Shown here one piece after another: positions 1-11,195 of a stretch of DNA of 64,000 nucleotides. This DNA comes from Apricaphanius iberus. Lineage: Eukaryota > Chordata > Actinopteri > Cyprinodontiformes > Aphaniidae. Both the position numbers and the translations under genes were made by a program. Numbering within the stretch: position 1 is the first letter of the stretch; each line of letters begins with the position of its first letter. The DNA is taken from the NCBI GenBank assembly GCA_028564705.1, contig JAPXFQ010001305.1:806001-870000 (forward strand), written 5' to 3'. Below the pieces are notes generated by a model. The model was not told the origin of the DNA, made no database searches, and saw only the letters and a program-made list of their open reading frames with translations.

Positions 1-244
1 TTCACAGGTGAAAGTGGGACGGCCTAGTGGGATGGGCCAGGTCCTCTACATACGTATGTAGAGGACCCAAATAGAAACAGCTTGTGGGAGGCTCTTTCAC
101 AGAAATGCAGGGAAGGAGAGATACTGAGAGATACTGAGAGCACAGACTTGCACACACTTCAGGGGGTCTCCACAGACACCGGTAACTTATAATTATGTGT
201 GAAAAACATGAAAAAGTGCATTTTGCATAATATGGGACCTTTAA
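1..244. mobile_element. Right end of a TTAA-flanked teleost DNA element (MITE), with a perfect palindrome
   Basis: The sequence leading to TTAA at 241-244 (GCATAATATGGGACC then TTAA) matches the end of a common fish repeat family that duplicates TTAA, as Kolobok and piggyBac elements do. The left end is outside the window or not recognised. A 28-bp perfect palindrome lies at 40-67, and a short duplication of GAGATACT units at about 118-139. Confidence 0.4.
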
Positions 245-2366
245 TTAAGGCATTAAGTTTTTGTTTCACTTTCTATACAGAATTTTTGTAACATTTCTTT
301 GAATTCAAAATGAATATTTTTAGTTACAATTATATTTTTCAGTGCCAATTTTTATTTTCGTTGCCAATATTTATTTTCAGTTTCATTTTAAGCTGGAATC
401 ATTCTGATGCTATAGCTGCATTGAATACCTTTTCCTTCTCTTAATGTTATGTCAGAAATAAATCTCATGAAGGGTGTAGTGAACCTCAGTTACCTGCACA
501 TGCATATTCCACAAATATGTGGCAGTATTACTGCTACCCCAAGTAAATGCCACACATAAAAAATATATATTTCTCCAGCAATGTGAGAAAACTAATAAAG
601 ACAGAGACTATACATTCTCTGTAATCATGCAATTGATGTAAACTGAAGGCATGCGTCAAAGAACTTGACATTCAAAAAATGCGTCTGTTTTGTTTGGACC
701 CAATTACCTGATATTTGTGTTATTGGACTGTTGGAAGAAAATTAGCTTCCTACTGTATGTACACACAAGGAGAATGTGCACACTCCCTACAGAAAGGCAT
801 CTGGTCCCAATTCGAAACCAGGACTTTTGTGGCACCATGCAGCCTTCGGTTATTAATTTTGTTACAAAATAAATATTGTCAGTGATAAATTAAGGGTTTG
901 TAAAATTATAACTTGTCATACTTACTCTGCTTGAGCAAAGTCAATATGATCTGTGTAAATTAATACCCATAACCCCATTATTAGAAGCTAAAATTGCACA
1001 GGTACATAATTATGCTGGGAAAGGATCAGTTAATGGGTTCCTTTGGGAAAAAAACAAAAAAACAAAAAAGTAAATAGATTTTACCTTTTCAATTCTGCTC
1101 ATAGGTTAAAGCTAGTTTGGAAGCTGAAAAAGTGGAATGTCCTGATCAACATGATCCTAAAGCTCTCCAAGGCCTGTTGGGTGATCTATTCAGATCACAT
1201 AAAAAATATCTCTCGAGTGAACATGCTTATAGGAAACGTTTAACCTATCCTCAGCTGTCGCTCTAATGACTGAGAGTGAGGAAACTGTTCTTGCACAATG
1301 ATTCAATCATATCGTCAGGACATGAAAAAACTGAGCATTTATCTGAGCATTTACACGTTCAGTAAGAGAAATTAAATTACTGAATAAAGTTTAACTCTGC
1401 AACAGTAAGTGTCAATTCGTACCATTTCGTGTCGGCATTCTTCAGTTTGGCCTATACCGTCACGCAGATAGTAAACGAAGGCTGGTAGCAATGAAGCAGA
1501 GTTAAAAAAGGATATGCTCAATGAAAAAAATATGCACGATTTTTTTCAGTCCAAAAACGTACAATTCAACCACTTACATATGACTTTGCTGCGATCATCT
1601 TCTCCTTCTACATTGTGGCTGTCGTACTGGTGTTACTATTTCTGTTTTCATTGTCTTACCCCTTCCAGAAGGGGAGGGGGGTCATTCACATGGAGAAATT
1701 TGGTTCTTTAACATTATCTGGTCTTCTTAGCTCAATTAAGAGTAGACCAGTTCTTGGACTTCAGTCGTACTAAGGTGTCTACATGCATTTCCAAAAGCCC
1801 GAATTTAGTCGAGTTGAGGCAAAAATAAGTTTTCGCTTAACGCATGTAAACCCATTAAATGACACTTTAAAGACCAAATGGATGAATTCCGAACAGATTG
1901 ATCCAAATCAAGAGTCAACCAAGATATATCTTGTTGTCTATGAATAGTAAAACAGTTTTATCTCAATTTTTTATTCTTTTTTTTTTCTTATTTTGGCTGC
2001 AATCATTTTTTCTAAGGTGTGTAGTTATCTTGATGAACCTAGTTTCCATTTCCAAAACTCGTTTTCAGTTGGTTTTTATGTTGATTCCACAATTCAGGTC
2101 TTTTAACTTGGTCTCCTATGCTGTCAAAACTGAATAATATGCTTGAAACATGAGTCAGTCGATTGTGGTCGTGGTGCCTGTTTACCACAGATGCTCTGCA
2201 AACTGAGAGGTTGTCCTAGTACAGTTTAGCACCAATGAGTGCTGCTTAGAGTTAAAAAAATTCTACATTTACAATACAACAGCAATATGTTTTCTGTTTG
2301 GTCTGCTTTAAACGTAAAGTCTGAAATCTAACCTGAACTCAGACCAAACAAGCGAATGTGTCTGTT
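245..2366. other. Intron 3, no feature recognised
   Basis: AT-rich sequence with scattered stops in all frames. Short open frames at 690, 1043, 1514 and 1898 show no domain, splice pattern or composition suggesting a gene. Confidence 0.6.
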
Positions 2367-2384
2367 TATATATATATATATATA
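2367..2384. repeat. (TA)n microsatellite
   Basis: About nine TA units in a row. Confidence 0.9.
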
Positions 2385-2436
2385 AAATTGGCTTTGATTG
2401 AAAATCTGTGGAGAAAGCTAAAGATTAGATTAGTAC

Positions 2437-2760
2437 ATTAGATTTTGTACTCTGTACAAAAAAGGACACATAAAATAAAGACAAAAAAATACTAGAAAAA
2501 ATCTCAAAATTGAGCAGGAACAGTAAAAAGAGCACAGACTCACAACAATCCAAACACTATTGAAAAAAAAAATACGTTTTTAAAAGTGACTTAAAAACAG
2601 AAAGCGAAGAAGCTTGTCTGATATTAAAAGGAACATATTCCAAAGTTTTGGAGCTTCTGCTATTTCCAGAAAAGAATCGTTATTCTACATATGATTGATG
2701 TTTGGTTCTCATTATGCATCGTTCTGGGACTCCACGTTCTTGCTATCTGGTTATGTAGGA
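2437..2760 (+). repeat. Dispersed teleost repeat, same family as 63605-64000
   Basis: Shares the order of landmarks with the right end of the window: a GTAC/CTGTACAAA start, an A-rich stretch, a TTTTTAAA...GACTTAAAAA block, then TCTGAT and a TTCCAAAG/TTCCAGAG-TTTTGGAG or -TGTGGTA stretch. This repeat is common in fish introns. I cannot assign it firmly to a LINE or SINE class. Confidence 0.55.
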
Positions 2761-4344
2761 TGGAGCTCTGCTCAGTGACTGTGTCTGATGAGGCGTTGGT
2801 GCTTTGAAGCATCACCTTGGTGCAGTAAATAAATCATTAGTGGGATCCTGAACTCTGTAAGACTTTTAGTGTTGTTGGGGTTTTTTTGTTCCTTTTTTTT
2901 GTCATGCTTTAAGATTTTTACACACACTCTTGGGCTTTAAAGGACCAACAGTACAGGACAGATTTACAGGACTCAAAGTCCTGTAAATCAGAGCAGGTTT
3001 TAATTGTACTTGAGTCTTACTTTTGGCAGAACACGGCTGTGAAAGTGGCCTGGAAGCAAACCGAAACAGATCCGGATCAGAATGTGTCTTGCAAACTGCA
3101 CGTGAATGTAAGCTGGCTTTTACTGCCTGGTGCTGTTTCATTCCCTGTTTCTCAGTCAGAATGACTGCCCTACTTCATTCTCTCCTCACACTGGCAATAG
3201 CAGAAGGAGCACTTCTGTGTCTGTCCAACTCTTTTCCCTCTACCCTCGAACATCTGTGCCCATGTTCTGTGGTGACACGTCTACCCGCAGCTGTAAGGCT
3301 CAACACCAGCTTATTCTCTGTTCATTGTTAAACTACATCCACATCTGGATACAGCCACTTTACCTTTGTGAAGCCTACAACTTCGCAATTCTCTACTTCC
3401 CGATTTAGCTTCTATGGTAGAGAGACAGATGAGATCACCATTTAACGAGAAACAGCCAGAAGGACATTATCAAACACCTGATATGTCTGGTTAATGTCAG
3501 CAAACTGCACCTCTGAGAAAACATGTCTTTCAGATGACATCCTATCCTTTTAATACCACCAGCAGGCTCTCTCCTATGACTGTTAAATGCCTACTAAAAG
3601 CAAACATGGTTTTAAATATAAGCTGATGCATTTTAAGTCATTAAATTGTAAAAGCAAATCATACATGTTCCTGCATGGATGTCAGACGACTGGCAAGTGT
3701 GTAATTAGTCTTGCAACACGGTTAAAAACAACTAAGCGGGTTTAACAGCTACCATCAACAACAATAGGAAGACATAAACTGCTTAGTGAGTAAGTAAACT
3801 GCTCAGAGATGTGTCGGGTTCATGTTAAGCCAGCTTCTGTGGACCTGCGGATGTGATTTTTAGAACAAGGTGACAGCTGGGTCTAAGTATAGAGGAAGTT
3901 GGCGAGGAAAGTGACAGTGAGTGGCAGAGGGGCAGATTGGACGAGAGGCTGATACCGCTGTCAAGAAGGAAATGGTGAGAAAGAGATAGTTAAAGGGATG
4001 GTGGGTCCTAAAAAAAGAAAGTAAAACTGAAAGAAGAAAGATAACGAAAATATTGTTCAATTTGTTACAGTTTTAAAGAAGAGGTCTGCAGTTTTTAGAA
4101 TCAAAAGTGACACTTCTGCCCTCAGTTCTTTTTATTGAACTTGTTTGGAGCTGCAAGTGTTACATAATCTTTGAAAACAGACAATTTGTAATTTTTGCTG
4201 AATATTATCTAATGGAAACGTGTCATTTTTAAAGAACTGTAATTTCATTTGTTTGAGTATTTGGGAGTATTTACTAAAGCTGTTAGAGTTCATATGTTTA
4301 GCTCTTCCAGTCAGTCCCTATCAGTTCGTTACGCATGTGTACCT
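2761..4344. other. Intron 3, no feature recognised
   Basis: No exon, RNA gene or clear transposon seen. Open frames at 3023 and 3130 overlap each other and have no recognisable product. Confidence 0.55.
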
Positions 4345-4590
4345 AAAGACTCCATCTTTTTTCTACCTGAACACATGGAGAATATTATGTGCTGAACTCA
4401 GAGCGTAGTGCAATGCTCAGCAGCGCAACTTTAAACAAATGACACCATAACAAAAAATAAAGGACTCCCATTTATCAGTAAACTCTGCCATTTGAGAATG
4501 TTGGTAGTTTCTTATACAGCTGTAGTAGAAAGCGAAAGATGGATTGAACCAGAAATTTGTAAACGAAAGACTGTGACCTCCATCGTAAAC
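4345..4590. repeat. Unclassified dispersed repeat, copy 1 (partner at 15865-16110)
   Basis: Collinear with 15865-16110. Shared landmarks in order are CTACCTGAACACATG, GAACTCAGAGCG, AAAGGACTCCCA, TATCA-TAAACTCT, GATGGATTGAACCA and TTTGT-A-CGAA. This is two copies of the same unidentified element. Confidence 0.75.
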
Positions 4591-5058
4591 TTAACGTGGA
4601 ATCATGCTGTTCAGGGCATTGACGTTTTGGCCCATGTGAACGCACCAACACTTATTATATTATGATAGCAGTTTACTACATAAACGGCTGTTTATTTCTA
4701 TCCAACTGATGACAACATTTAAATTAACGTATGATATATAATTTAAAACAGAAGCTAAAAATGTGAAATTAGTTTGAGACTGCTTGACCACTTTCATGAG
4801 ATCAAGGCGTCGGTCTTTGGGGTGATTTGTTACGTTGGTGTGTTTCCTCCATCTGAGAGAAAGCTTTGACGTTTTTTGTGAATGGGTTTCTGATTATTAT
4901 CATTATTATTATGTTTCCCTCGTCATCAGCCGCATATCCAGAATATTTTCACACATTATTCTTCTCCTTTTTTTTCAAAATGGGATTTACCACATCAGCT
5001 ACACCAGCAGTCGCCTGAATGCGTTAAATGCATGCACGTGCATCAAGGAACCGGGTTA

Positions 5059-5140
5059 GACCCGGTGCTCGGTACCACCGGTACTTAAGAAAATGCGTTT
5101 TGTTTTTGTTTTTTCCTTATGGGTACCAAAGCACCAGGTC
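5059..5140. repeat. Imperfect inverted repeat (hairpin)
   Basis: GACCCGGTGCTCGGTACC at 5059-5076 pairs with GGGTACCAAAGCACCAGGTC at 5121-5140, separated by about 44 bases. Possibly the termini of a tiny MITE. Confidence 0.6.
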
Positions 5141-5144
5141 TTTT

Positions 5145-5245
5145 GACAGCACTAGTCTTGCACAAGGACACGACGACAGAGACAGTCAGAGCTGAGGCTC
5201 GAACTACCAACCCTCAAATTACAAGACAAACTCCCTAACTGTTCT
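5145..5245 (-). repeat. tRNA-derived SINE-like fragment, antisense
   Basis: Contains GGCTCGAACTACCAACCCT, the complement of a tRNA-type T-loop/B-box region, followed by the ACAAG...CTCCCTAACT stretch that in fish SINEs corresponds to the anticodon-side sequence. No intact tRNA fold is expected. Confidence 0.5.
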
Positions 5246-5624
5246 TATAACTTCCCTTACCAGGGGAACCTTTTCAGGTTCCATTTGCACAGGATTCAGG
5301 GACCTTGATAGGGACATATGAGAAAAGTTCCTGTTTTAAAAAAGTTTTATTTATTTTTTATTTTTTCTAGCTCAAGGTTTTCTAATTATAATTGTTTTAA
5401 AATGGCATGGCAAAAAGAAGCAGAAATCTGGCTTACGGTGCATAGATGATGAGTTCACCAAACACCTACGTCGTATGAATTCCGATGGCGATTGAACCAC
5501 GTTTAGACCCTGCCTCGAAGCAGGAGCTAAAATGGCTGTAGGAACTGAGGGCCGTGGTGCCTAGTTCTTATCTATCTGGATGCGCAAAAACATTTATTGG
5601 TTTCTGAAAAGGTTACATGAACTA
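5246..5624. other. Repeat-like intronic sequence with GGAACC/GGTTCC motifs
   Basis: Segments AGGGGAACCTTTTCAGGTTCC and CTGCCTCGAAGCAGGAGC are short hairpins resembling fish MITE sequence. The family and borders cannot be set. Confidence 0.3.
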
Positions 5625-5900
5625 CAAACGCTCCTACAGTCCAAAACAGCTTTTGTTGCTGTGGTCCCAGCTCTCTTCAGGTCATTAACCAGTTCCCCCC
5701 GTGTGGTTCTGAGCTGTTTCCTCACCATCAAGATCATGTGTATCCCATGAGGTGAGCTCATGCAGGTTGCCCCAGGTAGTGGCAGATCCGTATTGACCTT
5801 GTATTTATTCCATTTGAATAATATTAATAATCCAACAGCTGATCTTTTCTCATCAAGCTGTTGGCCTGATGTAGATGTAGGACTTGAGGACTCATGGATT
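5625..5900 (-). mobile_element. Tc1-like transposon relic (antisense)
   Basis: The plus strand around CAGCTCTCTTCAGGTCATTA, ACCAGTTCCCCCCGTGTGGTTCTGAGCTG, CATGAGGTGAGCTCATGCA and CATCAAGCTGTTGGCCTGATG is the familiar reverse complement of a fish Tc1 transposase N-terminal half. It is broken by stops and deletions. Confidence 0.65.
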
Positions 5901-6825
5901 TGTGCTCTTCCCAGGAGGCTATGGTCCCTAACCCCCGCAATCCCAGTTGTTAAATAATTTGCTTAATAGGCTAATATAATTTTCTAAATCATTTTTCGGA
6001 CTTTTTCTGACTGCAGTGTAGCTCATCTTTACTGAAGAGATATATTTTTATATTCCTGTCATTAGATTGTTGTTTGTTTTAGAACCTGACTAAGAGCAGA
6101 TCATTTCTATGGATTGATGTTTCATTGTGCTTCTGTAAGTATATCTCTCTGTTGAATTACGACTTACAGTATGTTTTCTGAAGCCTTTTAGTGAAAATAG
6201 GGTGAGTTGGTTATATCTTTCAATTAAAATTAAAGGAAACTTAACAATAATGAGAGCTCAATTCCTGCATTACCATGCAAATTAGTTTGTTGCATTCTGT
6301 TTCCATCACATTGCAAAGAAAAAAATACCACATTTCAAACCTAAAGACGCAAAACGACAGAACAAAACCACCTCCAGAAACATATGGGACAAATTCTGAG
6401 ATCAGCTTTTTAGATGCGATAGTTCACCGACCACAGTTCTCTTTCTGACTGAGCAGAGTGGTTTGCTCAGCTGCAGAATAAGCAGCCAAAGATGAAGCGC
6501 CTGGAACTGATACAATACTGCATAGCTGGAGATCTTCAATGAAAAACTATCACGCCAGCATGAGATGGAGCAGACAGTGGTTAGACAGAGAGGAATGGCT
6601 GCTGTTGGACTTTTTTCCAGGACGCATGAAGGTGTTGCTCTCTGTGTGTGTTATTTTGGGTGTGTTTAAGGAGTGGATTTATTCCAGGCAGTTGTGCTGA
6701 GCCAATACACTTGTATGCAAACCATTTTTCACTGTCGCTCACTGAGGTGGGGGTGCCGGCATCATGACAGCTGAAGGTGAACGGCTTGTTCATCATTCTT
6801 GAATGTGACTGTGTAAGTCTGGTTT
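5901..6825. other. Intron 3, no feature recognised
   Basis: No exon or identifiable repeat. The minus-strand open frame at 6581-6916 has no recognisable product. Confidence 0.5.
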
Positions 6826-7070
6826 GGGTGGAAGCAGCTTTGAGCTTGGTTTTATTGGGAAGAAACAAACCACACACACACATTCTTGTCTTGACAATAG
6901 TGGTAAGGACCTTCACTGTCTTCCATTCATTTTAGTGACTGTACTAGGAGGACCAGACAAAATGTCCTCACTTTGTATTAAACGGTCCTCGCTTTATAGG
7001 TTAAAAATCTGAAATGTTAAAAATCGGTCCTTAGTCTGAATTCTAGACAGGAGCACACACACTTTGTGTT
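6826..7070. repeat. Dispersed teleost repeat with CACACA borders
   Basis: The run ACACACACATTCTTGTCTTGACA...GGTAAGGACCTTCACT...AAAATGTCCTCACTTTGTATTAAA...AAAAATCTGAAATGTTAAAAATC...GCACACACAC is a repeat I recognise from many fish introns. No coding capacity. Confidence 0.6.
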
Positions 7071-7831
7071 TGTTTTATCCGAAGATGAGATGAGGCTTTT
7101 CAGTTTAGGACCAGATATGGTTTATTTAAGCTTTATCTGACATTTAAACCTTTAAAAATGTATAGGAATGTAGTTGTCAGAAAGGCAAGTCTGTGAATTT
7201 ATACCTCAAATGATAATATCCATATTCAGAGGAAGCAAATATGACGCCTGTGCTTGTTATTTTTTTCTAAGTGATCCCTCTTCACTCTGCAAAATTTAAT
7301 GCGTGAAATAAAATTTTCTTGTTAAATTTTTCTACCCATGGTAAGAAAATTTATCAGAAAAACAAAAATGACGCATAATTTGAGAACAAGTTAAAAACAT
7401 CCACTGTTACAGAAAATTAGTTAGGCATAATTTTAAAGACTGAAAAGATTTTATGGGCTTCATAGACCAGAAAGCAGTACAAAATTATATTTTTTATGTT
7501 TGTATCCCTTACATCATGACGTCTGTGGGTATTAAAGGGTTATATGCTACACCTTTCCTTATTGAAATTAGAGAACTGTTTTTCAAACAGAGAACATATT
7601 CAGAAAGATATGGGAACAAATGTCCTCAAAGTTTAAAGGTATCAAACAATCTGTCTGCATTTTGATAATTTCTAAGCATAAATCCCAACAATACGATAAA
7701 TTGTATCCATAAATCCAGATTAAGACATGCAATTTTATTTCTTTTCACCAATTACTTTCTTCAGAGGTCACTAGTGATTCTCTTTCATTCAGTAACTCAT
7801 TATACTAGTTTTTTTTTTAAATATATATTTA

Positions 7832-7883
7832 TCAATCAATCAATCAATCAACTTTATTCAAGACACAGTGTGTATATATATAC

Positions 7884-7918
<35 letters not shown>

Positions 7919-7925
7919 TATATGC
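7832..7925. repeat. (ATCA)n and (TA)n microsatellites
   Basis: Four to five ATCA units are followed by ACTTTATTCAAGACAC, resembling the start of the fish repeat seen at 38765. A long (TA)n run broken by CATA/TGTA units extends to about 7925. Confidence 0.85.
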
Positions 7926-9799
7926 ATATAAATTTGCTTTGGTCTGTAGCCTTGTGAGTCATTTTATGCTTGTTTCTCTTTTAGGATGCTGTGTTTTTTG
8001 TCGGAGGAGAGAGTATGGGAAAACAACAGGATTATCATTTTATTATTTATGACATGCAAACGTCTCACCTCTGATTGACAAACAGCAATGTGATTCTTAT
8101 GCTTCCTTCAGACAAATAACTGTCCTGTAACAAATTCCAACCATTTATTCTTCATCTTCTCTTTCATGGATGAAAGTATGCAACACTGATGTGTTATGCC
8201 GGCAAATAACACAAGTCCGAACGTGTTCCGCCATGTTTTGGAGTTGCTAACGGATGGCTTCTACAAGCAGAGACACACTCTGCTTTGTTCTTGCTGCAAA
8301 ACAAATACAGCCTTTGGGTGATCGCAAACCAAGGCTCGCAAGACCGTGAATTCTTAATTTCTCTGTGACGCAGAAGAGCTTTTTCTGATTCTCTCATTTC
8401 CATCACCATCACTTCTGTTGCACCATCACAAATTAATGCTTCGTGCCGAACCCTACAGCCCAATATTTCAGAGGGTCAAACTGTAGGATGTCTCACTCTA
8501 GCAGGACACACCAACGTCATAAGCATGCGTCACTAAAACTCGACAGATACCCAAGATGGCTACGAGAAAATATCAAATGCAGTGCCTTTGCTACCAAAGC
8601 TCAATAAATTCCCGTTTTTTTTTTTTTTGTTGCCCTACTGTACCTGCATGTATAGCTTTCATTAGTGCTAATACTGCTACTGTTGCATTGGACTGTCTTC
8701 ACTTTTCGTGTCATTCCTTGGGTATATTTTCATGGTCGATTGCAAACCGGATTGGTAGATTTTCACTGATTGAAGGCTGTTGGAGGCTAGATTTGGTCGT
8801 GAGAATGCTCTATAAGTCCTTCATGCTAGACGGCCACAGACCTGCCAATCATGCTCACGTGCAGCATTTTTCATCATGACTTTATTCACGACAAAAGCAT
8901 TGTCTATGACAGTCAAAACACACAGTGTGAACCAGGCTTTCCACCCTTCCATGTCCTTTCTACCGCCAATGAGCGTCTGTGGTCTTCTTGTTTTCTTTGA
9001 GCTCAAGAGCTACAACTCCCAACATCTTGAAGTTGTCAAGTGTCCCTTATTGAATTACAATTCATAAAGTTAAAATGGAAATACTTAACAGCCTCCATAA
9101 AACTTTAGCCAGTAGTTTTCTGTAAATAAAAAACTACTATTCTACCTCCTTACCAGATCTGCTTTTCTGGAATACATTTGCTAGATTTTACTCTGCTAAA
9201 TACATTGGGAACTCAGAAGGCATAAACGAAATTTGAAATCTGACAATGATACAGCACCAGTTTTTGTTCTAACTCTTAAACCATCAAATCCAGCTGTTAT
9301 AAGTTGAGATAAATAGTTGTCTAGTTGCCCTAATCTCCAGTTGCCTTGGTCCAAGCTACTTCAACTGTTATGTTGTTCATCAGAACATGAGAAGCTAAGA
9401 AACCACTTTCCTAAATGGAAAAGACGTGGTTTCAAGAAAACATAATTAAGATGCTTTTGCAGCTGTTCCAAGCAGCATCCAGCAGAGATTTCAAATGGTT
9501 TACTGTGAGGTAATAACGGCCAACAGAAACAGGATCAATAAGCGTAATGGAGACTTAAGCAGAGCAAACCTGCACTGCATCACCGATCTGCATCCTGCAA
9601 AAGCATCCTTCTTTTTCTGCACGCATTGTGTGCATGATTCTAATTACATGCAAGCAGCCTCTTTTCTTTTCTGGTGCGAGTTGGTCTGAACAGCAAAAAA
9701 AACCTATTAATTTTTGTATCCCCCAGGAGTTGGTATCTTCCCCGCCCTGAGTGGATTTTAACTCTGTGTAACAGCACATACTGTACATTCCCCACATCC
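7926..9799. other. Intron 3, no certain feature
   Basis: Holds a T-run (8615-8628) and several short open frames on both strands that overlap one another and match nothing I know. Mixed CpG-containing blocks near 8190-8560 could be an old DNA transposon, but no terminal repeats were found. Confidence 0.45.
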
Positions 9800-10450
9800 G
9801 CTGCTTCCATCGTCGGGGATGGGTGTGGCTGCTGGAAGCTCAGCGAGGGTGGCGACAGAAGCTCTGCTCGAGTACAGGATGGCATACACGCTGAGACGTT
9901 CACGTGTGAATGTGTGTGTGAGAGTAGGAGCTCTGCTGGGGCAGTCTGCAGGAGGGCTGAACATCGATCAAATATTTAATCGCTTTTATTATTCATTAAC
10001 TGCCTGAGAGAATGAGGGCATGGGAGAGACTATGGGTGAAGGAGGTCGTGCGCCCACCGCTGGATGCTCGGGATCTTGTCTCCCATCTGTATCTCTGATA
10101 TGAGAAGCTAGATTTCCTAAATTCATTGCAGCATTGGGAGAGGGTGAAGCAAGAGGAGGAAAATTACAGAAGGATAGATGGAAAGGAGGAAGAGGGGTGT
10201 GCACCAGGATGGATGGGAAGGGCAAAAGAGATGGAGAGAAGGGAGAAGGAAAATCAGACAAGGAGGACAGTTACCATGGCAACTGCAGCTGAGAGTCACG
10301 TGATGTGGAGGAGGGAGGGAGAGATGAAGCAAAAGGGTGGGGCGTCTCGCTCCGCCGGCAGACAGCAGAGGAGGTGAGGGAAGAATGAAATGGGGAGACG
10401 GATGTATGGAAAAAGTGTGAGAGATGAATGAAACATTTCCGATTTTTCGG
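9800..10450. promoter_or_regulatory. Candidate intronic regulatory module (RFX X-box, E-box, GC-rich block)
   Basis: A CpG-containing, purine-rich block unlike its AT-rich surroundings. GTTACCATGGCAAC at 10270-10283 matches the RFX X-box palindrome consensus. TCACGTGA at 10296-10303 is a palindromic E-box of the USF/MITF/TFE type. GGGTGGGGCGTCTCGCTCCG at about 10335-10354 is GC-box-like. A donor-like GAGGTGAGGG follows at about 10371, so an alternative first exon is conceivable. All function is inferred from motifs. Confidence 0.45.
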
Positions 10451-10619
10451 CAGGACGCTTGAGCTCAGTGATTTTCCAATAACAGATGTGACATCACCCC
10501 TTGGTTGGTATTATTCAGAACAGGGAGGCAAAACAAACAGAAAAGTCTAAAAAGACACCAGAAAGGAGGTTTGATTCACAGAATAAACTCTAAATTCTTC
10601 TAAAATTTGATGACATGAC

Positions 10620-11195
10620 CTACTGGTAAAGGTGGGTGGTTAAGAAACAGATTGTAATCATTGATGTATAATTATTTTTAATCTTAATTCCCAAAAATTG
10701 AATTGTATTGATTTCACATATACTTCCTTTGTATTTTGTGCAATTGTCTTTTAAGCTGTGGTCAAACTTTTCAGAGATCCTCCCATAAGTGTCCCAGGAT
10801 ATTTTCCTGGAAGTTTGGCCCATTCCTTCTTATAATCCCGTGTCCTTTGATGTGCAATCTTACCTCTCTTTCTATCCAAGTGTAGTGATGGACATTATGG
10901 TGAAACACTTACACATTCATTTTGTCAGACCACAAAAACATGAACTCGAAAATATAGGTCTTTGTCTCTGAGTCCATCTACGAGCTGTTCTCAGGCGCTT
11001 CCTTGTCCTTTTGGAGTATTGACTTCTTCATTGCTGTGTGGAATTTCAGCCCAGTTCAATCCAGGACTTGTTTCAGTCACCATCCTTATCAGGCCTTTTT
11101 CTTTTGGTCTTGGTCATGTTTGTTTCTGGGACAAAGAACCCATCTCCTTCCTGAACGGAACGATAAGTGGAACCGCACAATGCTGTTCATAAGTG
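10620..11195 (-). mobile_element. Tc1/mariner transposase relic
   Basis: On the minus strand one frame contains MFLWSDKMNV, followed by FHHNVHHYTW and an EREV segment. This corresponds to the LWSDETK...HNDHHYVWR...E region around the first catalytic aspartate of Tc1 transposases. The preceding part reads as the KEA-R---A--H stretch after frame changes. Several stops and frameshifts make it inactive. Terminal inverted repeats were not found. Confidence 0.65.
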
